A stretch of 34,271 nucleotides of DNA from positions 1-34,271 of the forward strand of contig DXDX01000138.1 of the NCBI GenBank assembly GCA_019115265.1, read 5' to 3'. Shown here one piece after another: positions 24,738 through 33,265 of the stretch; within the stretch, counting starts at the first letter, position 1, and each line of letters starts with the position of its first letter. The notes below the pieces were generated by a model that did not search any database, had not been told where the DNA came from, and saw nothing but the letters and a program-made list of their open reading frames with translations. Made by a program: the position numbers and the translations under genes. Source of the stretch: Candidatus Flavonifractor merdigallinarum. GTDB lineage: Bacteria; Bacillota; Clostridia; Oscillospirales; Oscillospiraceae.

Positions 24738-25799
24738 TTACCCCTCCTTTTTCGCGTGCTTTTCGGCTTTCGCCTTGGCCTTCATCTCTTTGGTGACGCC
24801 AAAGCGGGCAGGCTTGCCCGCCTTATCCAGCAGCCACACGCAGATGTTCATAATGAGAATGGCGTAGCTGACTCCCTCGGGATAGCCGCCGAAGTAGCGG
24901 ATAAAGACAGTCAGCAGGCCGCAGCCGATACCGAAGTAGAGCTCGCCCCGCTTGGTGACCGGGCTGGTCACATAGTCGGTGGCCATGAAGAAGGCGCCCA
25001 GCATCAGGCCGCCGCCGCACAGGTTGTAGAGCATCCAGTCCACCCGGTCAATGCCGCCCTGGGGGAAGAGGAAGCACAGCACCGCCACGGTAGCCAGGTA
25101 GGCCACCGGGATGCGGAAGCGGATGACGCCCCGCCAGATGAGGTAGATGCCGCCCAGCAGCAGGAGCAGGGCGGAAATCTCGCCCACGCAGCCCCCGACG
25201 GTGCCCACAAAGAGGCTGGCCAGGCCGTCCTCCGGCAGAGTGTGGACGTTCAGACCGGAGGCCACGTCCAGATGCCGGTGGAGGGAGGCCATGGGGGTGG
25301 CGCCGGTGGTGGCGTCAGTGGCGGAGATGAGGCCCGCCCAGTTCTCCACACCGGGCAGCACCCAGGTGGTCATAGCCACCGGGTAGCACATCATCAGGAA
25401 GGCGCGTCCGGCCAGAGCGGGGTTCATGAAGTTCTGGCCGAGGCCGCCGAAGAGCTGCTTGACCACCACAATGGCGAAGAAGTCGCCGATGAGGATCACC
25501 CAGTAGGGCAGCGTCACCGGGCAGACAAAGGCCAGCAGGACGCCGGTGACCACCGCGGACAAATCGCCGTTGGCGGCGGGCTTTTTCAGGAGCTTGCGGT
25601 AGCCCCACTCGAAAAACTCACAGCCCAGCACCGACACAGCGGTGAGGGCGAGGGCGCGGGGCCCAAAGACATACACCGCCATGCACAGGGCGGGGACCAG
25701 CGCGATGAGCACGTCCAGCATCAGCCGCCGGGTGTCGGTGGGGGAGCAGACGTGGGGGGAGGAAGCCACGGTGAGCTTCAGATTCTTTGTGTCAATCAT
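24738..25799 (-). CDS. rnfD: Rnf complex subunit RnfD (covalent FMN membrane protein)
   Basis: This 353-aa polytopic protein has the NqrB/RnfD fold, with roughly ten hydrophobic segments. The covalent FMN motif is TTGATPMA (Thr168 of TGAT). Conserved segments include GGLGQNFMNPALAGRAFLM and, near the end, GGYPEGVSYAILIMN. It is considered part of the ion-translocating core. Its start overlaps the rnfC stop by four bases (ATGA). The C-terminal tail is lysine-rich. Confidence 0.97.
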   Translation of the reverse strand: MIDTKNLKLTVASSPHVCSPTDTRRLMLDVLIALVPALCMAVYVFGPRALALTAVSVLGCEFFEWGYRKLLKKPAANGDLSAVVTGVLLAFVCPVTLPYWVILIGDFFAIVVVKQLFGGLGQNFMNPALAGRAFLMMCYPVAMTTWVLPGVENWAGLISATDATTGATPMASLHRHLDVASGLNVHTLPEDGLASLFVGTVGGCVGEISALLLLLGGIYLIWRGVIRFRIPVAYLATVAVLCFLFPQGGIDRVDWMLYNLCGGGLMLGAFFMATDYVTSPVTKRGELYFGIGCGLLTVFIRYFGGYPEGVSYAILIMNICVWLLDKAGKPARFGVTKEMKAKAKAEKHAKKEG

Positions 25800-27142
25800 G
25801 CCTTTTTGGCCTCCTTCTCCGCCTCGGCCTTGCGCTTCATCGCCAGGGTCCGAATCTCAAATTTGGCCATTCGGAAGGACTGGACCAGGGGGACGCGGGC
25901 GGGACAGATGTAATTGCACGAGCCGCACTCGATGCAGTCGCCCACATGCAGGGCCTCCGCCTCATCCCAGCGGCGCTTTTCCGCGTACAGGTGCATATAG
26001 ACGGGGGTCAGGTGCATGGGGCAGACGTTGACGCACCGGCCGCAGCGGATGCAGGTGGGGTTCTCCACATGCTCGGCGGCCTCCGACTTGGTCATGCACA
26101 GCAGGGCGTTGTTGCCCTTGATGGTGCAGGCGTTCAAATCGTAGAGGGCAATGCCCATCATGGGGCCGCCCACCAGGATGCGGTCGGGGTCGCTCTGGAA
26201 GCCGCCGGCCTCCTCCACCAGGTGGGACATGGGGGTGCCGAAGGGGACCAGCACGTTGCGGGGCTCTTTCAGCGCGCCGCCGGTGAGGGTGACAATGCGC
26301 TCGGTGAGGGGCTTGCCCTTCACCACCGCGTCATACACCGCGGCGGTGGTGCCGGCGTTAAAGACGGCGCAGCCCACATGGGCGGGCAGGCCGCCGGGGG
26401 GCACCTCCCGGCCGGTGATGCGCTGGATGAGCTGCTTTTCTGCGCCCTGGGGGTACCGGGTGCGGCAGGCCACCACCTCAATACCGTCCGAGGCCAGGCT
26501 CTTCATCTTCTCAATGGCGTCGGGCTTGTTGTCCTCAATGGCGATGTACCCCTTGTTGAGGCCAAAGGTGTGCATGAGGATTTTCAATCCCTCAATAATC
26601 CGCTCGCCCTGCTCCAGCATGAGCCGGTGGTCGGCGGTGATGTAGGGCTCACACTCGGCGGCGTTGACAATGACGGTGTCCACCTTGCCCAGACCCGAGC
26701 TGATCTTCACATGGGTGGGGAAACCGGCGCCGCCCATACCGGTGAGGCCGCCCTCCCGGACGATCTCCACAATCTGGTCGGGGGTGAGCTTCTGGTAGTC
26801 GGGATGGGGGGTGAGCTCCGAGCCGAAGGTGTTCTGGAAGTCGTTTTCAATGACCACCGAGTTCATCATGCCGCCGCCGCAGTAGGGCCGGGGCTCGATG
26901 GCCACCACCTTGCCGGAGACGCTGGCGTGGATGGGGGCGCCCAGACCCGTGGGCGCGGCGATCTTCTGACCCACCGTTACCAGGTCCCCCACCTGAACCA
27001 CAGGCGCACAGGGGGCGCCCAGGTGCATGGACATGGACATGACGACCTGGGCCGGGGCTTTGCGCAGGGGCTCCACCGCCTTGCCGCAGGTCGCATCCTT
27101 CCGTTCGTCCGGATGCACACCGCCATAAAAGGATAGTTTCAT
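25796..27142 (-). CDS. rnfC: Rnf complex subunit RnfC (NADH-binding subunit)
   Basis: This 448-aa peripheral subunit binds NAD(H), FMN and two [4Fe-4S] clusters. Visible features: an N-terminal biotinyl/lipoyl-like segment (VGDLVTVGQKIAAP), the flavin/NADH loop GLTGMGGAGFPTHVK, and two cluster motifs, CIRCGRCVNVCP (Cys364, 367, 370, 374) and CIECGSCNYICP (Cys403, 406, 409, 413). It hands electrons to NAD+ when ferredoxin is oxidised. It is the first gene of rnfCDGEAB, the order found in clostridia. The start at 27142 follows GAGGTGG; a long structured leader and a good promoter lie upstream. Confidence 0.97.
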   Translation of the reverse strand: MKLSFYGGVHPDERKDATCGKAVEPLRKAPAQVVMSMSMHLGAPCAPVVQVGDLVTVGQKIAAPTGLGAPIHASVSGKVVAIEPRPYCGGGMMNSVVIENDFQNTFGSELTPHPDYQKLTPDQIVEIVREGGLTGMGGAGFPTHVKISSGLGKVDTVIVNAAECEPYITADHRLMLEQGERIIEGLKILMHTFGLNKGYIAIEDNKPDAIEKMKSLASDGIEVVACRTRYPQGAEKQLIQRITGREVPPGGLPAHVGCAVFNAGTTAAVYDAVVKGKPLTERIVTLTGGALKEPRNVLVPFGTPMSHLVEEAGGFQSDPDRILVGGPMMGIALYDLNACTIKGNNALLCMTKSEAAEHVENPTCIRCGRCVNVCPMHLTPVYMHLYAEKRRWDEAEALHVGDCIECGSCNYICPARVPLVQSFRMAKFEIRTLAMKRKAEAEKEAKKA

Positions 27143-27250
27143 AGGTCCACCTCACAAATCAGGCCCCAAACGGGGCCAGTTTTGAACGGACACCGCAGTA
27201 TCCGTCCCGTCGCTCTCTTCTCTGCGCCAAGGAGGCGCATTTTGACAACC
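27143..27250 (-). other. Structured 5' leader of the rnf operon
   Basis: The transcript between the promoter and rnfC can form three stem-loops, read on the minus strand: TGCGCC/GGCGCA near the start, ACGGATAC/GTGTCCGT in the middle (one imperfect position), and GGCCCC-GTTT-GGGGCC (27174-27159) about 10 bases before the ribosome site. I do not recognise a known riboswitch. The last hairpin could act on ribosome access or message stability. Confidence 0.5.
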
Positions 27251-27253
27251 CTT

Positions 27254-27282
27254 ATGATAGCGCACTGTGTGATAAATGTCCA
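27254..27282 (-). promoter_or_regulatory. Promoter of the rnf operon
   Basis: On the minus strand TGGACA (27282-27277), a 17-base spacer and TATCAT (27259-27254); each box differs from consensus at one position. It lies about 112 bases before the rnfC start. Confidence 0.75.
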
Positions 27283-27453
27283 GTGATTCTTCCATAATCT
27301 TCGTTGTTTTTATATAAACTGGGCGGTATAGTCACAAATGCCCCTGGATTGTTCCAAAATTTTCTCTCTTTGGAGTATGCGAAGGAATGGGACAGCCGGT
27401 GTGTGAGTTTTATTATTTACTGTGATAGCACGCTATTGTCTGGAAAAAAGCAG

Positions 27454-27482
27454 TTGACAAACGGGAGGTTTGAGAGTATATT
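27454..27482 (+). promoter_or_regulatory. Promoter of the ilvBNC operon
   Basis: A perfect TTGACA (27454-27459), a 17-base spacer and TATATT (27477-27482), placed just before the T-box leader. The 170 bases between this and the divergent rnf promoter are AT-rich, and I see no gene in them. Confidence 0.9.
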
Positions 27483-27544
27483 AGTCCATAATTTCACGGT
27501 TTACCAGAGAGCAGAAGATGCCGTCTGGCAGATGCCTGGATACA

Positions 27545-27803
27545 GGAAAAAGGCAATGACTGGAACAGTACGCGCGGCCTGACCGGCGCAGAGAGGGAGC
27601 GGCTGGTGGGAGCTCCCGCGGGGGCCGAGAGCGGAACATCACCCAGGAGCAGCCGGGTTCAACGCAGGGGCACTCCCCTGTCAGTAGGCCGGGCCGGCCC
27701 GCCCCCCGTTAGCGGGGCAGAGAGTGCACGGTGTCATTGCGCCGTGAAATTAGGTGGTACCACGGAGTAGAGGCTTCGTCCTAGAATTAGGACGAGGCCT
27801 TTT
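27545..27803 (+). promoter_or_regulatory. T-box riboswitch, isoleucine specifier
   Basis: The T-box sequence AGGTGGTACCACG is at 27752-27764. Upstream, Stem I elements are recognisable: GGCAATGACTGGAACAGTA (k-turn region, 27552-27570), AGAGAGGGAGC (27590-27600), GGCTGGTG, and the specifier region GGAACATCACCC with codon ATC (27638-27640), i.e. isoleucine. CCGTTAGCGGGG and GAGTGC follow as in other T-boxes. Uncharged tRNA-Ile pairing with the specifier and the T-box bulge should favour the antiterminator and allow ilv transcription, matching the downstream genes. Confidence 0.95.
27770..27803 (+). terminator. T-box controlled terminator
   Basis: AGGCTTCGTCCTA pairs with TAGGACGAGGCCT, followed by TTTT. 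It competes with the antiterminator that contains the T-box sequence, and lies about 40 bases before ilvB. Confidence 0.92.
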
Positions 27804-27841
27804 GCATTGTGGGGAGAGAACGTGAAGGAGGACATACGCCT

Positions 27842-29551
27842 ATGTTGATGAAAAGCCCTCAGATTTTGATGGAGTGCCTGTTGGAGCAGGGTGTGGACAC
27901 GGTATTTGGCTATCCCGGCGGAACCATCCTGAACATCTATGACGAGCTGGAGCTCCACGGATATAAGAACAAGATTCACCATATTCTCACCGCCCATGAG
28001 CAGGGGGCCTCCCATGCCGCCGACGGCTACGCCCGCGCCACCGGCAAGGTGGGGGTGTGCTTTGCCACCAGCGGTCCCGGTGCCACCAACCTGACTACCG
28101 GCATCGCCACAGCCTACATGGACTCATCCCCGGTGGTGTTTATCACCGTCAACGTGGGGGAGAGCCTCATCGGCAAGGACTCCTTCCAGGAGGTGGACAT
28201 CACCGGCATCACCATGCCCATCACCAAGTGTAACTACCTGGTGCGCCGGGCGGAGGATCTGGCCGATGTGATCCGGGAGGCCTTTGCCATCGCCCGCTCC
28301 GGCCGCCCCGGTCCGGTACTCATTGATATTCTGAAAAATGTCACCTATGACTCCGCCGACTATGAATATCTTCCGGTGTCTGAGCACGGCCGCCACGGCC
28401 GTCTGGCCGCCATGCTCCGCCGCTCCAGCCACGACCTCAAGACCCCGGAGCCCGACCACGGCGACATTGAAAAGCTCCTGGCCCTCATTGAGGAGGCGAA
28501 AAAGCCCCTGGTGCTGGTGGGAGGCGGCGTCATCCGCTCCAAGGGTGCAGTCCCCGAGTTCCGCAAGTTCTTTGAGACCCTCAACGCCCCGGTGGCCTCC
28601 ACCATTATGGGCGGCGGCGCCTGTCCGGGCAACCACCCCCTCTTCACCGGCATGATTGGCATGCACGGTTCCCACGCCTCCAACATCGCCTCCAGCCAGT
28701 GCGATCTGCTCATCGCCATCGGCTGCCGGTTCTCCGACCGGGTGGCCACCCATCCGGCCACCTTCGCCAAGCAGGCTAAGATTGTCCACATTGACATTGA
28801 CCGGGCGGAGATTGACAAGAATGTGCAGACCTACCACCACATCATCGGGGACGCCCGCCGGGTGCTCCAGCTCCTCAATGAGAAGCTGCCCCAGCACGAC
28901 TACCCCGAGTGGAAGGAGTTTGTATTCTCCCAGAAGGAAGTGCCCCTGAAAAAGGACGACATCCTCCACCCCCACGAGATTTTGGAGGCCATCTCCGATG
29001 TGACCGACGGCCAGGCCATCATCGCCACCGATGTGGGCCAGCATCAGATGTGGTCCGCCCAGTACTACCACTTCTCCCGTCCCGGCCAGCTCATTACCTC
29101 TGGCGGCTTTGGCACCATGGGCTTTGGCCTGGGGGCCGCTATGGGGGCCAAGGTGGGCAACCCCGACCAGACGGTGGTGCTGTGTACCGGCGACGGCTGC
29201 TTCCGTATGAACTGCCACGAGCTGTCCACCGTGCAGTATTACAACATTCCGGTCATCATCGTCATCTTTGATAACCACACCCTGGGCATGGTCCGCCAGT
29301 GGCAGCACCTCATTTATGGGGAGCGCTACTCCCAGACCGATCTGGACCGCGGCCCCGACTTTGTGAAGCTGGCCGAGGCCTACGGGCTCCACGGCGCCCG
29401 GGCGGCCAACCAGGCGGAGTTTGAGGTGGCCTTCCGCAAGGCAGTGGAAAGCGGCGAGAGCTGGGTCATTGACTGCGCCATTGACAAGGACGCCATGGTC
29501 CATCCCATGGTCTCCGGCGGCGCGCAGGCCACCGATTTCCTGTTGGATTAA
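27842..29551 (+). CDS. ilvB: Acetolactate synthase, large (catalytic) subunit
   Basis: This 569-aa protein starts at 27842, ten bases after AAGGAGG; a second ATG six bases on is an alternative, and an upstream frame beginning near 27809 lacks a ribosome site. It catalyses the thiamine-diphosphate-dependent condensation of two pyruvates, or pyruvate plus 2-oxobutyrate, the first common step to valine, leucine and isoleucine. Motifs: FGYPGGTILNIYDEL, the cofactor-activating glutamate Glu53 in AHEQGASHAADGYAR, SGPGATNLTTG, and the ThDP/Mg motif GDGCFRMNCHELSTV continuing to NNHTLGMV-like DNHTLGMVRQW. First gene of ilvBNC, behind an isoleucine T-box. Confidence 0.97.
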   Translation: MLMKSPQILMECLLEQGVDTVFGYPGGTILNIYDELELHGYKNKIHHILTAHEQGASHAADGYARATGKVGVCFATSGPGATNLTTGIATAYMDSSPVVFITVNVGESLIGKDSFQEVDITGITMPITKCNYLVRRAEDLADVIREAFAIARSGRPGPVLIDILKNVTYDSADYEYLPVSEHGRHGRLAAMLRRSSHDLKTPEPDHGDIEKLLALIEEAKKPLVLVGGGVIRSKGAVPEFRKFFETLNAPVASTIMGGGACPGNHPLFTGMIGMHGSHASNIASSQCDLLIAIGCRFSDRVATHPATFAKQAKIVHIDIDRAEIDKNVQTYHHIIGDARRVLQLLNEKLPQHDYPEWKEFVFSQKEVPLKKDDILHPHEILEAISDVTDGQAIIATDVGQHQMWSAQYYHFSRPGQLITSGGFGTMGFGLGAAMGAKVGNPDQTVVLCTGDGCFRMNCHELSTVQYYNIPVIIVIFDNHTLGMVRQWQHLIYGERYSQTDLDRGPDFVKLAEAYGLHGARAANQAEFEVAFRKAVESGESWVIDCAIDKDAMVHPMVSGGAQATDFLLD

Positions 29552-29570
29552 GTGAAGGAGGGTACCGACT

Positions 29571-30140
29571 ATGACGACGAAAGAAAGCATGAATCCCGTC
29601 ACCCGCCACACCCTCTCGGTTCTGGTGGAAAACGCCGCTGGCGTCCTGTCCCAGGTCTCCCGGCTCTTCTCCCGCAAGGGGTACAACATTGAGTCTCTGG
29701 CAGTGGGCACCACCGACGACCCCACCGTCTCCCGTATCACCATTGAAGTGCTGGCGGACAACATGAGCACCGAGCAGATTATGAACCAGCTGCGTAAGCT
29801 GTTCTCCGTCTACTCCGTGCAGGAGTTGCTGCCCGAGCGCTCCATCCGCCGGGAGCTGGTGATGTTTAAGGTGAAAGCGGAGACCCACGACATCCGCAAT
29901 GAGATCATCCAGATTGCCAACATCTTCCGCGCCTCCATCATTGATGTGTCGCTGAAGTCCCTCACCCTGGCCCTCATCGGCGATGAGGACAAGGCGGAGG
30001 CTATGCAGGGCCTGCTGGACGCCTTCGGCATCCTGGAGCTGGTGCGCACCGGCATGGTGGCCCTGGAGCGCGGCGCGTACACCATCGGGGACGAGACGAA
30101 GGAAAAGACCGAGTTCAACCTGGGCAAGAACGTGCTGTAA
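29571..30140 (+). CDS. ilvN: Acetolactate synthase, small (regulatory) subunit
   Basis: This 189-aa protein starts at 29571 after GAAGGAGGG, 19 bases after the ilvB stop. An ACT domain occupies about residues 13-85 ([34 protein letters not shown]), the site of branched-chain amino acid feedback control in this family. The C-terminal half ([31 protein letters not shown]) is the second conserved domain of IlvN/IlvH, which stimulates the large subunit. The symbol ilvH would be equally acceptable. Confidence 0.96.
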   Translation: MTTKESMNPVTRHTLSVLVENAAGVLSQVSRLFSRKGYNIESLAVGTTDDPTVSRITIEVLADNMSTEQIMNQLRKLFSVYSVQELLPERSIRRELVMFKVKAETHDIRNEIIQIANIFRASIIDVSLKSLTLALIGDEDKAEAMQGLLDAFGILELVRTGMVALERGAYTIGDETKEKTEFNLGKNVL

Positions 30141-30198
30141 GGGCGCGAAAAACTTTTTTGAGATTGTATCACAGGTATCATTCTTTTCCACTTTCCTG

Positions 30199-30207
30199 TG
30201 GTATCAT
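30199..30207 (+). promoter_or_regulatory. Possible internal promoter before ilvC
   Basis: TG-G-TATCAT forms an extended -10 within the 119-base gap between ilvN and ilvC. No good -35 box is seen. The gap also carries three GTATCA repeats (30166, 30174 and 30201 regions) and CACAGG/CCTGTG inverted around them. Confidence 0.35.
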
Positions 30208-30259
30208 AGGACGAAATAAGAGGTTAACCACTTTTCTATTTATTAAGGAGTGCAGAACT

Positions 30260-31279
30260 ATGGCTAAGATGTATTATGAAAAGGATTGCGAGCTGAGCTA
30301 TCTGGATGGCAAGAAGATCGCCATCATCGGCTTTGGCTCTCAGGGCCACGCCCATGCCATGAACCTGAAGGATTCCGGCTGCGACGTGTGCGTGGGCCTG
30401 CGCGAGGGCTCCAAGAACTGGGCCAAGGCGGAGGCCGCCGGGCTCCAGGTCAAGACCGTGCCTGAGGCCGCCAAGTGGGGCGACATCGTGATGATCCTCA
30501 TCAACGACGAGGTGCAGGCCGATGTCTACAAGAAGGACATCGCCCCCTACATGACCGAGGGCAAGGCTCTGGCGTTTGCCCACGGCTTCAACATCCGCTA
30601 TCAGCAGATTGTCCCGCCCGCCGGCGTGGATGTGTTCATGGCTGCCCCCAAGGGCCCCGGCCACACCGTCCGTTCCACCTATGTGGCGGGCAAGGGCGTG
30701 CCCTGCCTGGTGGCGGTGGAGCAGAACGCCACCGGCAACGCCTACAAGATCGCTCTGGCCTACATCGCCGGTATCGGCGGCGCCCGCGCCGGCGTGATGG
30801 AGACCACCTTCCATGACGAGACTGAGACCGACCTGTTCGGTGAGCAGTGCGTGCTGTGCGGCGGCGTGGTTGACCTGATGAAGTGCGGCTTCGAGACCCT
30901 GGTGGAGGCCGGCTACGAGCCCGAGAACGCCTACTTTGAGTGCATCCACGAGATGAAGCTCATCATCGACCTCATCAATAAGGGCGGCGTGGCTGCCATG
31001 AACTACTCCATCTCCGACACCGCGGAGTTTGGCGAGTATGTCTCCGGTCCCCGTGTCCTCCCCTATGAGGAGACCAAGAAGAATATGCGCAAGGTGCTGG
31101 ACGACATCCAGGACGGTACCTTTGCCGGCAAGTGGATTGCGGAGAACAAGAATGGCCGCACCTTCTTCAACTCCAAGCGCCAGCAGCTCAAGAAGCACCA
31201 GATGGAGATTGTGGGCGAGGAGCTGCGCAAGAACATGATCTGGGGCGGCGACAAGGACCTGGATACCGCGTCCAACTAA
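30260..31279 (+). CDS. ilvC: Ketol-acid reductoisomerase
   Basis: This 339-aa protein has the length of class I KARI. It isomerises and reduces acetolactate or acetohydroxybutyrate with NAD(P)H and Mg2+, the second step of valine/isoleucine synthesis. Evidence: the Rossmann motif [19 protein letters not shown] (about residues 20-38), the cofactor loop GLREGSKNW whose Arg and Ser are usual in NADPH-using enzymes, [14 protein letters not shown], and the metal-binding [17 protein letters not shown]. The knotted C-terminal domain is complete. The start at 30260 follows AAGGAG at 10 bases. A repeat element begins 27 bases after the stop. Confidence 0.98.
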   Translation: MAKMYYEKDCELSYLDGKKIAIIGFGSQGHAHAMNLKDSGCDVCVGLREGSKNWAKAEAAGLQVKTVPEAAKWGDIVMILINDEVQADVYKKDIAPYMTEGKALAFAHGFNIRYQQIVPPAGVDVFMAAPKGPGHTVRSTYVAGKGVPCLVAVEQNATGNAYKIALAYIAGIGGARAGVMETTFHDETETDLFGEQCVLCGGVVDLMKCGFETLVEAGYEPENAYFECIHEMKLIIDLINKGGVAAMNYSISDTAEFGEYVSGPRVLPYEETKKNMRKVLDDIQDGTFAGKWIAENKNGRTFFNSKRQQLKKHQMEIVGEELRKNMIWGGDKDLDTASN

Positions 31280-31306
31280 TCCGAGCTGTCCGGCCCGGCC
31301 AGGAGC

Positions 31307-31643
31307 GTTCGTACTCGCCGTGCGGGCCGCTTACCCAGTGTGGGAAAGAAAGTGCAGAGGGGGTCCCCCCTCTGCACTTTCTTAATACGCAACCGGGCTT
31401 GAAGTTCCGCTGCGGTGGAATTTCCCAGGTGCGCTGCCATTTTGGGTAAGCCTGTTGCCACAGAAAAAGCTATCAGATTGCACCCCAAATTGGGCGGCCC
31501 CCCTAAAAAGGCCGCCCTTTTGGAGGGGAGTGGAGAGGGGAACGAGAAGTTCCTCTCTCCGCCTTTTCTTTTTCCGGTTTCTTTTCTGCGAAAAGAAACC
31601 GAGCGCTGTCCGCGCAGGACGCCCGCCCGGCGAGGGCAAAAAC
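31307..31643 (-). repeat. Structured intergenic repeat, copy 3 (inverted, shorter)
   Basis: This 337-bp copy is related to the copies at 1-400 and 17643-18049 but points the other way. It lies between the 3' ends of ilvC (rightward) and the glycosyltransferase gene (leftward). Ends: GTTCGTACTCGCCG at 31307 and, on the opposite strand from 31643, GTTTTTGCCCTCGCCG. Hairpins kept: D (31346-31383, a perfect 18-bp stem with a 2-base loop), C (31492-31517), B (31532-31560) and A (31578-31598). Hairpin E and a mid-element block containing CAGTACAACGCTTTCCTCAT are missing relative to copy 2. No coding capacity is seen. Confidence 0.88.
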
Positions 31644-31697
31644 CCCCGCTGTTGCAGAGGGCCCGTTACAGATAAGTAAAATAGTCGTCACACCGGA

Positions 31698-31740
31698 TAA
31701 AAATCCGCCCTGTCGGGAAACTCTCGACAGGGCGGTTGAT
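31698..31740 (-). terminator. Rho-independent terminator of the glycosyltransferase gene
   Basis: An 11-bp perfect stem, CCGCCCTGTCG (31705-31715) with CGACAGGGCGG (31725-31735), followed on the minus strand by ATTTTTAT. It starts about 7 bases after the stop codon at 31743. The plus-strand side also has TTGATTTTTATTT, so it may work in both directions. Confidence 0.93.
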
Positions 31741-31742
31741 TT

Positions 31743-33026
31743 TTATTTCTGTGTGCTGAGCTGGCGGCGGTTGCCGTGATAGATGGGCTTCCACTCCACC
31801 TTTTTCACCAGCGCCGCGATGGAGATGGGTACATAGGTGAACATAAAAATGGGGAAGGAGAACGTATAGGCGATCTTTTGAATGGTGGGAATGTGAATCT
31901 GTTTCCACTCGGTGATGGTGGTCGCCACACCAAAGAGGAAGAGGCACAGGTAGAAGTTGACCACAGCCATACCGATGAATTCCGCTGTCACATCAATGAC
32001 CTGGTTGGCGATGTAGGCGGGCTCGCCCAGGCAGGCCATCAGAATGATGAAGTTGAACACAATGCCCAGCAGGGTGAGGAACATACCGGGAGCCACCGTC
32101 ATGAGCATGTCATAGCAGGAGAAGCCCCGGCGTCCGCCCTTGAGGCAGCCCTTCATCAGGCCCAGACCGTACTTGAAGTCCACCTGATAGAACCCCTTGG
32201 ACCAGCGCAGACGCTGATCCCAGGACTGGCGGAAGGTGACCGGCTGCTCGTCATAGATGACCGCCTTCTCGCAGTAGCCAATGGTGCGGCCCTGAATGGC
32301 GGTGTTGACGGAGAACTCAATGTCCTCCGTCAGCAGGTGGTAGGGCCAGCCGCCGTTTTCACGGATGATGTCCGCGGAGATCAGGAAGCCGGTGCCCGAC
32401 ACATGGCAGCTGGTGCCCAGCGCCATACGGGGGGAGTTGAGGAAGCGGGCCTCCCGCAGGAACCACAGGCCGTAACCGGCGGAAATCCAGTTCTCTCCAA
32501 AGTTCTTGGAGTTGCGGTAACAGGTGATAGCGGCGTAGTTGCCGTTATCAAAGGTGTTGTTCATCTCCGCCACAAAGTTGGGGTCCACATGGTTGTCGGC
32601 GTCAAAGATGAAATAGCCGTCGTAGCTGTCCCGCCCCTCGGTGTGGAGGCGGCGGAAGAGGTAATCCAGGGCGTAGCCCTTGCCCACCTGGGACTTGTTG
32701 AAGCGCTGATAGACAAAGGCGCCGGCGGCTTTGGCCACCTGGGCGGTATCGTCGGTGCAGTTGTCGGCCACCACATACACGTCCAGCAGGTCCGAGGGGT
32801 AGTTCTGCGCTTTCAGACTATGTATGAGATCTCCAATCACATTGGACTCATTACGGGCGGAGATGACAGCGGCATAGCGGTGCAGCGTTTTGGCCTGGGG
32901 GGTGGGCTTGCTCCATTTGCGGCGAATCAGGCCGATGCAGAGATAGACCAACTGATAGAAATAGGCCAGGGTCAGAATGACTGCAATGGTACAATTAAAA
33001 TACGTAACAAAGCGAAGCATATTCAT
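31743..33026 (-). CDS. Membrane-bound family 2 glycosyltransferase
   Basis: This 427-aa protein has an N-terminal membrane segment (about residues 8-33), a cytoplasmic GT-A catalytic domain, and three or more C-terminal helices (about 308-400). Processive GT2 motifs are present: ISARNES, Asp88 in VVADNC, the DxD metal site Asp142-Ala-Asp144, TED at 233-235, and QRLRW at 271-275. This set is shared with cellulose, hyaluronan and poly-GlcNAc synthases, so it probably polymerises or adds sugar from a nucleotide donor and may export the product. The polymer cannot be named. It stands alone, with its own promoter and terminator. The start at 33026 has GAGGATGAGGT upstream; a second ATG lies six bases downstream. 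Confidence 0.9.
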   Translation of the reverse strand: MNMLRFVTYFNCTIAVILTLAYFYQLVYLCIGLIRRKWSKPTPQAKTLHRYAAVISARNESNVIGDLIHSLKAQNYPSDLLDVYVVADNCTDDTAQVAKAAGAFVYQRFNKSQVGKGYALDYLFRRLHTEGRDSYDGYFIFDADNHVDPNFVAEMNNTFDNGNYAAITCYRNSKNFGENWISAGYGLWFLREARFLNSPRMALGTSCHVSGTGFLISADIIRENGGWPYHLLTEDIEFSVNTAIQGRTIGYCEKAVIYDEQPVTFRQSWDQRLRWSKGFYQVDFKYGLGLMKGCLKGGRRGFSCYDMLMTVAPGMFLTLLGIVFNFIILMACLGEPAYIANQVIDVTAEFIGMAVVNFYLCLFLFGVATTITEWKQIHIPTIQKIAYTFSFPIFMFTYVPISIAALVKKVEWKPIYHGNRRQLSTQK

Positions 33027-33082
33027 ACCTCATCCTCATGCGGGAAATCCCCGCTTTATTTCCGTTGATTGGTTCCTGAGAT

Positions 33083-33110
33083 ATGATAGCACCTTCTAAA
33101 AAGATTACAA
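33083..33110 (-). promoter_or_regulatory. Promoter of the glycosyltransferase gene
   Basis: On the minus strand TTGTAA (33110-33105), a 16-base spacer and TATCAT (33088-33083), the latter preceded by TG-C (extended -10). The leader contains a small GCGGG/CCCGC hairpin just before the ribosome site. The rest of the gap up to 33265 is AT-rich and holds only a weak GGCGG/CCGCC hairpin (33192-33208) that may end spoIIR. Confidence 0.65.
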
Positions 33111-33265
33111 GTCTTTTTCAAAGTAATTAAGAAATTGTTAATAAAGTGGTCATGGTTTCGACAGAAACTACCTTCATTTTGGATAAAGAAGGGCGGCGAA
33201 TGTCCGCCTGAACCTGTGCAAAAAGTCATATGGATGTCTCTGAGACAGAATAGGGGGAAAGAAAA

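Noticed and set aside
27304..27582. A 92-codon frame between rnfC and ilvB
   Set aside because: It runs through a strong promoter and into the T-box leader, without a ribosome site; an RNA leader explains the sequence better.
28124..29770. Open frame of 548 codons on the minus strand opposite ilvB
   Set aside because: It is a compositional shadow of ilvB with no recognisable domain.
33192..33208. GGCGG/CCGCC hairpin as the spoIIR terminator
   Set aside because: The stem is only 5 bp with a poor T-tail; it is mentioned but not called.
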